Positions 12,544 through 24,127 of a stretch of DNA of 64,000 nt are shown in pieces. Source of the stretch: Odontocerum albicorne (Eukaryota > Arthropoda > Insecta > Trichoptera > Odontoceridae); NCBI GenBank assembly GCA_949825065.1, contig OX463848.1, positions 23,778,986 to 23,842,985 of the forward strand, given 5' to 3'. Both the position numbers and the translations under genes were made by a program. The notes below the pieces were generated by a model, which saw nothing but the letters and a program-made list of their open reading frames with translations, did not search any database and had not been told where the DNA came from. How positions within the stretch are numbered: the stretch's first letter is position 1; the number at the start of each line of letters is the position of its first letter.

Positions 12544-12807
12544 ATTATCGAAGGGGAAGCGCATAATTTGACAGACATTGCAAATGGCAACTCAGATGTT
12601 AATTCTCCATATCACGACTTGCATCCTGTCACCATCACACGAGTAGCTGTTAAAATTTTAGATGATAATGTATCTATAATGGACAAGTGTACCTTTTTGG
12701 ATGAATCTCGCCTTTACAGAGATCTGAGACATGAAAATCTTCTTAAACTTAGTGGGAAAAATCTTCTGCAGGATCCTTGGTTGATACTTTTTGAATATTG
12801 TCCATTG
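12544..12807 (+). CDS. LMTK: LMTK exon: kinase N-lobe with ATP-anchoring lysine
   Basis: A phase 0/0 exon of 88 codons with acceptor TTTTTTCAG and donor GTTAGT (12808). It reads IIEGEAHNL, then RVAVKILDD, with the beta-3 lysine codon at 12652-12654. Next come FLDESRLYRDLRHENLLKL (alpha-C, with a Glu for the Lys-Glu bridge) and LILFEYCPL (hinge). The 25-residue insert between beta-2 and beta-3 (TDIANGNSDVNSPYHDLHPV) is hydrophilic and looks like a surface loop. Confidence 0.92.
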
Positions 12808-14178
12808 GTTAGTCATTTTCATTTATATATCGAGAAATTTAGTTTTAAAAATAGACAGCATTTTCAGATGTAGTAATGAGATATTATCTGGATAGTGAAA
12901 ATATCCAGTTTAATATACTTCTGCATATGGGCATTCACATAAAGTGTATGTATAGTCTTAAGTGTTGGGTATTAAATAGCGCAACTTCTGCAAGGGAATG
13001 TACACATTGGATAACAATGACTTATTTCATAGTCTGAATTAAGAATTCTAAACTGGTTTCAACCGATACTGGTAAACTGATTATTTAAATAATTTCAAAA
13101 TAACCGAAAACCGGTTAGAAAATAAAAAAAAACTGAAAATTTTTATCCAATCACATTATTTTGGCTTTATTTTGGCGTAGCATTTGGCCATAGATTCAAT
13201 ACACGTGTTATTTCACAGGTGTTATTTATATGACCCTCTTGATCCCTATCAAGTTTTTCTAATCTCAAATAACAATCATAAATAAGTTATTCATATTGTG
13301 AGTATTCAGAAGATAGGAAATATAAAAATGTAAAACATTGGTTGTTCTTGCAACATTTCTTAATCCTATTATGATAACATATATATCATAAGAATGCTAA
13401 TGTTTCTACTTAAAAATTGTTAAATGTAAAAAAAAAGTTGTAAAAATAACAGAAAACCCATTTGTCAAATGAGGGCGGTTAATTGAAAGCCCTTATTTGA
13501 GCCTAACTACACCCTCACATAAGGGACTCAACTAGGCCCCATATCACGGTCCAGTCCATCATATATAATTCTAAAAATGCACCATTCCTTAAGGTGTTAA
13601 GAGAAACATTGCACCTCTATCTTTTGGGTTGTCTATAATTTCATTTCAATTAAATATTGCTGTAAAAATGTTAAATGTTTGATTTTGTCATATTTTATTA
13701 TTTATTTTTAACATCATTAACCTTTACCAAAATGTAAAATTTAATATAGTACAAAAAGCAATATAATTTAAATCAAGACAGCAATCAAACAAAAATTTAA
13801 CAAATTTTTATGAATATTACAAAAAATACGAACCCCGGACACCTAGATCCTGTGCAAGCAATTTGACCACTGGATCATGACGCTGACAAATTGTATCATA
13901 TAATAATATTGAATATCAATCTATCATTTGATCGCAGTAAACTTACAACAGATGTCAGTTTTAAATTAAATCACAGTTTGACAGTTTCAATATTCAATTT
14001 GATTACGTATACAATGTCACTTTGATATCAAGGGCAAAATTTTATGCCTATTTTCAAATGTTCTCGATAAATTATCTTTATTACTAATGGCAGATGATTT
14101 TTTATGAGAAAATAGTTCTTTTAATAACTATACACTGTTTTAACACTACTACAATATATTTGTATTAAATGTTTTCAG
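12808..14178 (+). other. Intron with weak SINE-like fragment
   Basis: AT-rich. A minus-strand tRNA-like head lies at about 13845-13905 (GATCCAGTGGTCAAATTGCT, then GGGGTTCGTATT). Nothing else recognised. Confidence 0.4.
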
Positions 14179-14312
14179 GGAGATTTGAAGCAATATCTTC
14201 AGTCAAATAAGTCGAAAGTTTCAACACTACATAAAAAAGGGATTCCTCTCAAATTTCAATGTGAAATTGCCTCGGCCCTGGAGTATTTGCATCGGAGTAA
14301 CATGGTCCATAA
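14179..14312 (+). CDS. LMTK: LMTK exon: kinase alpha-D/alpha-E to catalytic loop
   Basis: The acceptor is TTTTCAG (14172-14178) and the donor is GTAAGA at 14313. It encodes GDLKQYLQSNKSKVSTLHKK, then ALEYLHRSNMVH. It ends in phase 2 inside the codon after the catalytic-loop His, so the next residue (Asn) is made by splicing to 23400 or 23583. GDLKQYL and LHxxNxVH match the lemur-kinase pattern. Confidence 0.92.
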
Positions 14313-14739
14313 GTAAGACATATTTTAATTATTTACTTTTGTTTGGTTGATGGAATATATAAATATGTTATATCTTTTCAATTCTTGCAGTATTTTGTTT
14401 ACCAACAAATACTTGTTGTTACTATTCTTACTCTACATACTAGAAAAAATTCAGGTTGACTCACGAAACATCAAATTTTTTCTATAAAGTTTTGTAACAT
14501 GAATTGAAACCACAATATTATAAAAAAACAACCAGAATACACACTACAAATTACATTATTCTTGGTCAATTCTGAATGATTGAGGGTCGTAATCTCTCCA
14601 GTCAATCTGCCTACAGTGATTCTCCATGGCCAGGCTATCAGGTTGGTGATTGACCTCTGTCTCCTCCTTCCACACTGCCTGTTAGCACTAGTTTTTCCAA
14701 ATTCTCATCTACTCTGTTCTATATGGCTAAATAATTGGA

Positions 14740-15150
14740 TTACTCATTGCAAACAAACATGAGCAGCCTGTTCTGAATCCCAAGTTGTTTGATGGATCAC
14801 ATATTATCTTCCACGCTAAATACCTTTGTAAATTTTGCTGGCTTTCAATGTCGTTTGCGAGAAGAAATAAAGAGTAAAAGGCCGGGTATGCTCTCAAAAA
14901 CAGTGGTATTCCTCCTGGATAATGTTAGTGTACACTGGTTGCCACAATCAATGACTGAATTTTACAAATCTGATTTCGAATTGATTCCACACCCTCCATA
15001 TTCACTGAATTTGGCCCCTTTTGACTTACCCTGTTCCAAAACCTGAAAACATACTTAATTGGACAGATATTTTCACAATCAAGATGTTGAATTTGCCTTT
15101 TTCGAGGCCTCGAATAATTTACTATGCAAATATGTTGAAAAATAAATGTT
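14740..15150 (+). mobile_element. Decayed mariner transposase fragment
   Basis: Reads KSKRPGMLSKTVVFLLDNVS, then FELIPHPPYSLNLAPFDL. This is the second and third catalytic region of a mariner transposase with key residues lost (SPDLAPSD to SLNLAPFD). No inverted ends recognised. Confidence 0.7.
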
Positions 15151-15239
15151 AACAGTTATGCGTTTTTTTTCTTAGTAAGTCTGAAATTTTCAATTTACCC
15201 TTATAATATTTTACATGTTACTGTTTAAAGCAAGTTAAT

Positions 15240-16290
15240 GAGGGTGAGAGTATTAGGGTAGCTGGCAACTGGTTCCATGGTCTTGACTATTTTCTAACAA
15301 ATTTTGATTTAAACAGATATGAGAATAAATTGAATTTAAAATTACAAATACATTATATTACAACAGGGGTAAAGCAAAGTACTGTTATGTCATCCTGGTT
15401 GTTTAATATTTACATAGATTGAAGCGTAAAGGAACAACAGAGGTCAATGGGTGGGGTGGCATACAAATGTCAAATGGAAATTTATGAGGATTGTTGTATG
15501 CTGATGACATGGTAGTATTAGCGGAAAATGAGGATGAATTACAGAGTTTGATAAACAAGTTGCATAAGAAATGCGAAGAGAAAGATCTGAGAATGAATGT
15601 TCACAATCTTATGTCATGGTTATAGGAAAAAGTGAAAGTAATACTAAAAAGGAGAAATAAAAAATCTTAGTGATAGAAAAGTGTAAAATGATAAGTTAAT
15701 CAAATCTTTCATTATTCACTGATATATGGATGAGCTATGAGAGATTGGAGTAAGTTGAGGAATTCTGCTATTTAGGTAGTATTATATAGATATCAAACGT
15801 GTAGTGAAAGGTAACAAATTCAATGGGGCATTAAAGCATATATACTGGAACCAGACAGTATCAAAGTCTGCTAAGTTGATAGTCCATAATAGTATTCTAG
15901 TACCAACTTTGATGTATGAATGTGAAACATTGTCATGGAAAAAAACCTAAAGGAGCCGAATACACGCTGAAGAAATGCGTGCACTGAGAAGAATGTATGG
16001 GGAGATAATGTATGATAGAATACAGATTGAAGTGATTAGGAATAAAATTCAATTTATGGCAGATGCATTAAGTAAGATGAAGATCACTCTCTAATGGTTT
16101 GGGTATGAAGAATGAATGAATGAGGAAATGCTAACAAAACATATATTCAGTGCAAATGTGAGTGGAAGGCGTGGTCGAGGAAGATCAAAAAAAGGATGGT
16201 TGGATCAAGCAAATTATATTTTGAAAGAAGAAAATGTAAGAAGTTAGAGAGATCGTAGGAGTTGTTGTGAGAAAATATGTATGGATGTAG
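15240..16290 (+). mobile_element. LINE (non-LTR retrotransposon) 3' half, decayed
   Basis: Reverse transcriptase core LYADDMVVLAENEDELQSLI (YADD codons 15497-15508), then LMYECETLSWKK and MRALRRMYGEIMYDRIQIEV, and finally a basic GRRGRGRSKKGW near the C-terminus. Many frameshifts. The order and motifs match the C-terminal half of a LINE ORF2. Confidence 0.8.
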
Positions 16291-16329
16291 AAGAAGTGAA
16301 AGGTGTGTCTGTCCTCCGTGGTTGCAGTC

Positions 16330-16640
16330 CTAAGACTGGTTTGCAGCAATTTCAACTCTTCTCCTCCATTCCCCCCTGTCCTGTGCGGCTCTTTTTAAAT
16401 CTGTATATGTTGAGCAGCGCACGTCCACCAACAGGTCCTCCAGGTACTCTCGGCGTGGGCGTCCCCTAGAGTTTGTCCCCTCGGTCATACCCTCCATTAT
16501 GGCATGCAAGAGGCCCTCTTGTCGTATTATATGACCGATCCATCTTGCACGCCTTTCGGACAGGATCCTGAGCAGGTGCCTTCCTCCTTCGATTCGTTGG
16601 AGAACCTCTTCATTTGTGAATTTCCATTAATAATAAAAGG
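16330..16640 (-). mobile_element. LINE ORF2 C-terminal fragment
   Basis: The minus strand reads TNEEVLQRIEGGRHLLRILS, ERRARWIGHIIRQEGLLHAI, then GRPRREYLEDLLVDVRC, a standard LINE ORF2 C-terminus (LRR..RWIGHI...RGRPR). Opposite in orientation to, and abutting, the fragment at 15240-16290. Confidence 0.82.
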
Positions 16641-17690
16641 TGTGTGCTGCAATAGAAAAGTCTGGCACTCTCACCTCTGCCTACCCCGACAGAGATACAG
16701 TGTGATGGTATTATGTACAAATACATTATCTCTCTGTATTCAATTTCAAGTACAGAGTATTGTTAATTACAATTTGTTATAATGTGGCTCAAAAATAATG
16801 ATTGTTATCAAATTCTCACGTTGAAATTGTGTTATTTTACATTATTCCCTCAGATTAAACTTGATCTCTTCAGCATTTTACACAATGCTATAATAGCTTT
16901 ATCTGAAATTTGATTGCTGCATAAAGGCAGTTAGTTGGAAACAAATCTTAATTTTTATTACATACGTATTACATTCAGGATACTGCATTAACAAGGATTT
17001 TGTATTTTGTAAGTTGATTTTATTATAAATTTGCTTTTAATTTCACATAATAAATAACATGAAAAAAGTTACATGGTACTTGATGCACCATATTGAAGGA
17101 GATAATAAAAGGTTTCGATATGAGAGAAAAAAGTTGATATGAATTTTCTGTCAATCCTCAACCATTACAGAGTTATGAAAAGAATTTAAAAAAAGTTTGA
17201 AATAAGCTGAATAATGAAATACTTCCATATAAATTATAGGCCACACAATACACTGGCCAACTTATAATAAAACTGGGATGGAGGGAGGTACTTTTGAATA
17301 CATGCTTGCAACAGTTGACATCTGGTAAGCGATATACAAAATGGTTCACTAAGGATTAATTCGGCACATATAAATTAAACATGAAGACCATAACAAATGC
17401 AAATCATCAAATGATGCTAATGATTACGTTATTTAAGCCAATACTGCGCTAAAAATAAAATGTCATGTACAAACTTTTCAAACTACCCTTGTAGATACTG
17501 ATTTCACAGTGTTCTTTCAGAAAACAGGAAATAATATAAACAAGACCCAAAAATAATTTGGAAATTTATTTACACGATACGGAAAAATGGCGGGAAAATT
17601 TACTCAATTGCAGCTTAAAGTGGAAAAATGGTCCATCAACATAGATTGGCTAATGCTTTTGCAGGTTTTTTCCAATCAGCGTATGATGAT
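16641..17690 (+). other. Intron, nothing recognised
   Basis: AT-rich intron sequence with no exon, transposase or repeat that I can support. Confidence 0.4.
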
Positions 17691-18440
17691 ACTTGTACCG
17701 GACAGGTACAAAGACTGTAGAATAGGTTGTTGGTCGCCGCGTCGCGCTCCGAGAATCGAGGTAACGAATTCCGTTTCGAAGATCCAGCAGAAGAAGAAGA
17801 AGAGCAGGGAGAGATTCCTCTCAGGCAGACGATGTCGGGTAGCGGGTCTCAAGTAAAAACACGGTTAAATCGGTATTACTAAGAATATATTTCGAACGAA
17901 GCGGTGAGAAGGACCACTTTGTACCGGACAGGTACAAAGACTGTACGATAGGTTGTTGGTCGCTGCACAATCTCGAAGAATTCAGCTCGCGTTTAAAATC
18001 GTCAATCACCAAAATATTTATTGGTGGCTATTTATTCCGTTCGCGCTACGCCACTGTCTAGGGGCGGGGCTTGGTCACTGCTCTGGGCGGAGCCTATACG
18101 TGGTATCCAAGATGGCCGCTCGAAGTAGCTCCAGTGGCGTAACGGTGACGATGGTTCCGGAGAAGTGAAGATGGTCTTGGAGAGATTCCTCTGTAGAAGA
18201 TCGAAGGAGTTCAGGAGAAGTCAAACACAGTTGTAGATTCGTAGAGAAGTAGTATAATTTGGTATATTTTAGGGCTCTATATTAACGGAAAGTCGGTCAG
18301 AGTAAGCGCCCGCCAGCCGCGAGGTAAACCCACGTTCGGGGCTCGGGGGGCCGCTTAGACTGACCGCCTTTTGGCCTAGTCTCGATGGCTCGGCCGCAAC
18401 ACAATTTCCGCTGCGGTCGCGAGCTCATTCGGATTCAAAC
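17691..18440. repeat. GC-rich island with internal direct repeats, unclassified
   Basis: Much richer in G+C and CpG than its AT-rich surroundings. A near-identical block of about 48 bp occurs at 17691-17738 and 17916-17965. It contains the small palindrome GTACCGGACAGGTAC and ends in AGGTTGTTGGTCGC. GAGAGATTCCTCT recurs at about 17809 and 18180. Could be a decayed LTR or other retroelement, but I see no polymerase, primer-binding site or terminal repeat pair to prove it. Confidence 0.6.
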
Positions 18441-18894
18441 AGATAGAAAATATTTACAGTGTTTGCTTACATAATATACAGATTTACATATAGAATCATA
18501 TACATTTATATAAATATAAGGGTTAATTTCCCTCCAGATCTACACACAACATTGTCTGTCTCATCATACCACATACACACACAAGGGTGACGGCATACGT
18601 CCGATACAATACTCGCTCATATTTAAGTGTGAACGAGGTTTTTCGACAATCGTCAGAGGGTTGCTACAGAATTTCCATTAATAATGATAATGAACAGAAA
18701 GCTGAGTCAAGACGATTGAAAAACACTAACATACTTGAACCAGACTTTGTTTTGACTTAAGAAAATATTAACTTCCGTTTTTAGCAATGTTCTTTCAACA
18801 GGAATCTTTCCAAATATTTAGAAAATCCTGAAAATATTCCCATTCACAAGTTGGGACAGTGATTGTGTGTTGAAAATTATTGACAAGTATCAGT

Positions 18895-19400
18895 TTTCCT
18901 TGCTCCTGCAAAATTATTAGAATCGATAATATATGGGTTTATCCCCAAATTGGTTCCCCAATTATAGAGAAACAAGATGGTTTTAGCGTTAAACACTCGA
19001 CAGAAAGTAATTTAGTAATATTTACTATAATGTTACCAAATCACTAGATGACAAAATACAAATAGACCTTGAGTATTGTCAGCAAAAGCATTCAAACCAT
19101 GATTGGCTTTTGCAAGAACTAAGTAAATTTCGTTTTGATTTATGATTATTAAAATTATTTGCTAACCATTTCTTAAATCGGAAACAATTTGTTACATATT
19201 TTCTCTTCGTATCTGATAAATTTCAATTTCTTGTAAACTCAGGCGTGTCCCAGGAATCAAATCTGGGGCCAGTGATGTTTCTTATTTTCATAAACAATGT
19301 AAAAAGACTTATAAAATACTGGAATATTTTAATGTTTGCTGACAATCAGAAAATGTTTCTAAAAATAAAGGGTATACATGACTGCAGGCTCATCCCATAA
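18895..19400 (+). mobile_element. LINE reverse transcriptase fragment (Jockey-like), decayed
   Basis: QDGFSVKHSTESNLVIFT, then NSGVSQESNLGPVMFLIFIN and ILMFADNQKMFLKIKG match RT motifs (QxGFRxxxST, SGVPQGSxLGPLLF, FADDxK). Several stops; the catalytic FADD reads FADN. Confidence 0.78.
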
Positions 19401-19676
19401 CATCTTCCCAGCAAAGATACAAAATAAAATCATGAACCATTTTGGTGACTTTTTAGAGCATTCCTGAAGGTGAAATTATTAACCTGCTGTTTTAAGGGCA
19501 AAGGTTGTTCATTCTGGCATTTGCTGGCTGAGTATGAAAAAGATCCCTTGCATAATGTTAGATTATGGTCTGGGATGAGTTATCGAGTTTGTTGCTTCTG
19601 GTTTCATAGCTGTGAAAATTTCTAGCCCAATTCAGTTTTTCAAAGACATAATGTGATCTTTTTGTCTTGATAATTT

Positions 19677-19935
19677 TATGCATTAGTACACTTGCAAGAA
19701 GCCGTCTCTGTTTCATATCAATGATTATATGTATTAGTACACTTCCAAGAAGCCGACTCTGTTTCATATCAATGATAATATGCATTAGTACACTTCCAAG
19801 AAGCCGTCTCTGTTTCATATCAATGATTATATGCATTAGTACACTTCCAAGAAGCCGACTCTGTTTCATATCAATGATTATATGCGTTAGTACACTTTCA
19901 AGAAGCCGACTCTGTTTCATATCAATAATTTTAAA
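19677..19935. repeat. 51-bp minisatellite, five copies
   Basis: Units begin at 19681, 19732, 19783, 19834 and 19885 (CATTAGTACACTTCCAAGAA ...). As 51 is divisible by 3, the array is open on both strands (17-residue repeats). I see no evidence that it is translated. Confidence 0.93.
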
Positions 19936-20320
19936 AGCGCTCATAAAAGGGAAAATACATCCTAATCACCTCATTGATTTGGTCACTCCACCTCATTGGT
20001 GAGTGAGCTCTTCCTAAATTATCAGGATCTCTTCGTAACTGCATGTACAATTTTTTTTTAAATATTTCCTAAATGTGAAACAATTCTACGAAAAATAAAA
20101 TTTGAGGAAGTTACTCGTATAAGCCTTTTTGCTTTACTATAGAATTTTCAAAATCTTAAAATAGTTTAAAAATGCCTAAGGAAAGTATAAGAGTCTTGTC
20201 ACATTTTGGTGATCACTTGACTAGAGTTCTACAATATTAATACGAATTCAATAAATAAATACAAAAAAGAGTTTTTCTTTAATATTTAGCTCCTGCATTA
20301 TAGACATATTAGTTCTATGT

Positions 20321-23057
20321 TTAACACTTCCCTTACTGTGCTAAAAAATCATGCCAGTAATGGTGTTGGACACTAAGAGTACAGTAAACACGTATGTTTC
20401 AAATTAAAATTATGCAAAATCTGCTAGGTTATTTTTTGTTATTAGCTATAAACATCATTTTATTATGTAATAAAATGTCGAATAATATAAAATAAGTGTA
20501 AGAAATGATAAAATAAGAGCTGAAACAGAAAGGCATTTCTATAAGAATATTATTTTTACGCTGCGTCGTTCGGTCTGCGCAACATTCAGAATGCGCATGC
20601 GTGATAAGAGATTTCCAGCCTTTTAATTTTTTTTCATAAAATTATACAATAAAATGTAGCGTGTATTTTTTTGGCAATAAAACCATAATTCGAATAAAGA
20701 CAATAAATAACATATAAACAAAATATAAAATGAATATATAAATTCAAAAATCAAGGTTTTAGGGCGAGAAATTTATATAAACAAACACGAAATTCAAAAT
20801 TATATATAAACACACAAGAAATTCAAATCGATAAAATATATGCAATTCGGAAAATATAAACACTACAGAAAATTTGAAAATAAGACAAACATATCATATA
20901 ATCAAAGTTTAATCCTGTGGAGAAAGTTATCGCAATTGGGGCACGAAGCAACTTTTTTTTCTATTCTACGTACTAAACACGCAGGTGTTTGACAAATATT
21001 GCAGAAAAGCCTGGTTTTTTTTCTCAAATGTTTTTAATAAAACCCACAACTTCCTCTTTTGAGGACCTCACGGGGTGCCAACAGGGTATTATTTACTAAT
21101 GTTTCGGGTATTGACTCGCCACAATATGTTAAAACTGTATTAAAAGCATCTTGTTGTTGCTTGTGATATTTGATGCTGCTATTTTTCCTTTTTAAGATAT
21201 TGGGCTTTGCCAATTCCAAACTTAACTCTCTTATGAAATGTTTTCGGTGGTATTAATTATTTTGTTTCCACTCTGGATATTTGTCTATCCATAAGAGGTA
21301 TGCATTCAATGCAGCCATATCTATAATTTCCATAAAAAGACGGAAAGGCCATCTTCTCGTTGACCTTGAGCAAGAGTACTCTCAAGTAATTTGGTCTCCC
21401 GTATCTACTCCAATTTTCGTATTATTATAATGATGTATAATTAGTGGCTTTTGTTTTTCTGAATAATCAATTTCTGCATCATTGAATTGAGTGGATAATA
21501 ATAATACTGCTTTATTTTTTGTGGTACACACGAAACAAGTTTTTTATTTTCAGCTACTATGGATTGTTTTCTCTCTAGACGGTATAAATTCAAGTGAAAT
21601 TTCTCTTTTATTTTTTCGAAGCGTGCCAGTTAGAGTTAAACCTTGTAATAAAAGATTATCGGCTACTTTGATGGAGGTAATAAAAATATCTGTGGTTATC
21701 CTCCTGTTCGTGGCATACTGCGGTTGAACTATTTCCATAACTACTCAATTACCTTGATTTATCTCTCTCTACGATTATTTATCATACCAGAATAAACCTG
21801 TAAATTTGTTATGTGTCATATGCCGTCGCAGTCAGCAGCAACCCAGATTTTGATGCCATATTTACCAAGTTTAGACTTCATGTTCACGCGAAATGAACAA
21901 TTCTCTCTAAAGTTTGCCAAACGTTCGTCTACAGTTATATTCGAAGATGGAGAATAATTGCTCTTGCACATATCCACAAACATTTTTAAAATCCACTTAA
22001 TTGATTCTAATTTATCTGAAAAAACCCTGATATCTCTCTTCTCGGGTTTCTTTATCATCAAAACGAATATGACTGTAAATATAGATGAATCTATCTCTAG
22101 ACAGAGCTGCTGTGAAAAATGACTGGCAAAAGGGACTTTCACTTATCCACAATTCACTCAAAGATAGCTTTCGTGTTCGATGTCTGCCAGGTGCGAGCAA
22201 TATTCCAATGAATTCATATAACTCGTCTTTTGATATTGGTTGGTTCTTTTCTGAATGAATTCGATTTAAATGACGATTTCTTTCTTAACTATCACTTTTA
22301 CCGCCTCTTCATTTACAAACAGACAACACACATCTTTTATGGAACATATATTTATACTTGAATTTCTCAGTCCAGAATATTCGATGAGAATATTTGATAC
22401 CCGACCGATGCCTTGAAGATTGAGGTGGTACTCGTAATGAACTCCATTCGAATCCATGTTTTGATGTAAATAATATTTCTTCGTCTTCTTCATTCATCTC
22501 CAAATCAGAATATATTTCATCCTGTACCTCGACAAAATCTTCTGATTCTTATATATTGCCTGTCGCCTTAAATTCCAAATCACTATCATCGCCATCGATA
22601 TTTCCCGCCATCTCAAATATTAAATTTTTTGGAAATGAAATAATAAATAAAATGTACATTTATTATAAAAAGAGTAATGGTACAATATAACATACCAGAT
22701 AAAAAATAACAATTGAAAAACATACCGGATAAAAATAGCAAAAAATAAAAAATAAATATCAGGATTATGAAACTGGTTACGAACCCCTGGAAGGGATGTA
22801 AATCTGTCTATATGAACTGTCAAAAAAGAATGAGTCATACGCAGTTGTATGACATTTCGTCGATTCGCGATTTAATATAATTAATTTCTGTTGATTTAAT
22901 TATGAATGTTTTGTTTCCTAATGACATCATTCAAATCATAGAGGTTTCGATGAGGAATACATAAAGTATGAAGACCCTGCAAGCAGTATATTTCGAGAAA
23001 TTAAATAAAATGTAAGTCCTGGTCATGCGCGTCCGATCACAGATAAGCAAGGGTTAA
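20321..23057 (-). mobile_element. piggyBac-like transposon, copy A, decayed transposase
   Basis: TTAA at both ends (20321-20324, 23054-23057). Imperfect inverted ends TTAACACTTCCCTTACTG / TTAACCCTTGCTTATCTG. Transposase pieces on the minus strand, in order: an acidic N-terminus (ends near 22610), FDDKETREERYQGFFR, KYGIKIWVAADCDG (21816-22142), and a Cys-containing C-terminus (ASCPNCDNFLHRIKL, near 20907-20960). KYGIKIW and the C-terminal Cys cluster are piggyBac hallmarks. Stops and frameshifts throughout. It lies in the LMTK intron just before the duplicated exon. Confidence 0.88.
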
Positions 23058-23399
23058 TTTATGAAACAGAACTATTTTCGGAAGCGCCACATTTTAAAGA
23101 TATTAATCATTCTTTTTTGGTGTGTATATTATAATACACTTCCATTGTATACATTTAAAACCTAGTAGCAAAATGGCTGGCTGGCCTGTTTTTTAAATTT
23201 CTTTCAACTAATGAGAAAGGTTTTAAAAGGCTTAAAGTTACAAAACTAGACTTAGACCCTTTTCTCACATTGGAAACCATTAGAAATCTAACCCGGGTCT
23301 TCCTGAAATTTAAATTGTTATTATTCATAATAACATATAATGGAATGGTAGATAACTGTTTTAATGTTTTAAGTTTATTCATCATAAAATATTTTGCAG

Positions 23400-23562
23400 T
23401 GACATAGCATGCCATAGCTGCCTGGTGGCTGAAGGCCCTACAGTCAAGCTCGGAGATTACGGAGACTCGGAAAGGAGGTATCCTGGTGACTACTTCATGG
23501 CCCAAGGCAACAAGTCCCTGCCTATCCGCTGGCTGCCTCCTGAGTGCAAACTCGTGTCACAG
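23400..23562 (+). CDS. LMTK: LMTK exon copy 1: catalytic loop, DYG and activation segment
   Basis: The acceptor is ATTTTGCAG (to 23399) and the donor is GTAAAAAT at 23563. After splicing it reads H-NDIACHSCLVAEG, KLGDYGDSERRYPGDYFMAQ, then KSLPIRWLPPECKLVSQ. The catalytic Asp codon is 23401-23403 and the DYG Asp codon is 23455-23457. PIRWLPPE is the P+1 loop and APE-equivalent. The residue at the usual Mg-binding Asn of the catalytic loop is Ser (23416-23418). It leaves in phase 0, which fits the exon at 25492. This is the first unit of a tandem array. Confidence 0.88.
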
Positions 23563-23582
23563 GTAAAAATAATATTTTGCAG

Positions 23583-23745
23583 TGACATAGCATGCCATAG
23601 CTGCCTGGTGGATGAAGGCCCTACAGCTAAGCTCGGAGATTACGGAGATTCGGAAAGGAGGTATCCTGGTGACTACTTCATGGCCCAAGGCAACAAGTCC
23701 CTGCCTATCCGCTGGCTGCCTCCTGAGTGCAAACTCGTATCACAG
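23583..23745 (+). CDS. LMTK: LMTK exon copy 2 (whole-exon tandem duplicate, possible alternative exon)
   Basis: A 163-nt near-identical duplicate of 23400-23562, with its own acceptor (ATTTTGCAG ending 23582) and donor (GTAAAAAG at 23746). Differences change A to D and V to A in CLVDEGPTAKLGDYG. Only 20 nt separate it from copy 1, too short for a normal intron. The two copies would therefore be used alternatively, or read through together (the frame stays open). Phases are identical to copy 1, so it is a functional-looking substitute. An assembly duplication is the main alternative. Confidence 0.65.
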
Positions 23746-24127
23746 GTAAAAAGGAGGTATCCTGGAGACTATTTCATGGCGCAAATCAACAAGTCCCTGC
23801 CTATCCACTGGCTGCCTCCTGAGTGCAAACTCGTATCACAGGTAAAAAAGAGGTATCCTGGTGACTACTTCATGGCGCAAGGCAACAAGTCCCTGCCTAT
23901 CCGCTGGCAGCCTCCTGAGTGCAAACTTGTATCAGGTAAAAAGGAGGTATCTTGGTGACTAGTTCATGGCGCAAGGCAACAAGTCCCTGCCTATCCGCTG
24001 GCTGCCTCCTGAGTGCAAACTCGTATCACAGGTAAAAAGGAGATATCCTGGTGACTACTTCATGGCACAAGGCAACAAGTCCCTGCCTATCCGCTGGCAG
24101 CCTCCTGAGTGCAAACTTGTATCACAG
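23746..24127 (+). repeat. Four partial tandem copies of the kinase activation-segment exon
   Basis: Copies end at 23841, 23935, 24031 and 24127, each beginning near RRYPGDYFMAQ and each followed by a GTAAAA donor. The step is 96 bp (32 codons), except copy 4, which lost 2 nt near its end (GTATCAG for GTATCACAG), and so shifts frame. Copy 3 carries G-to-I and R-to-H changes. Copy 5 has a TAG in its own frame. No acceptor precedes copies 3-6, so they can be exonic only by read-through from copy 1 or 2 to a later donor. Probably mostly non-coding repeat. Confidence 0.85.

Noticed and set aside
19558..20002. Repeat-protein genes on both strands
   Set aside because: They arise from a 51-bp minisatellite and have no start, stop or promoter support.
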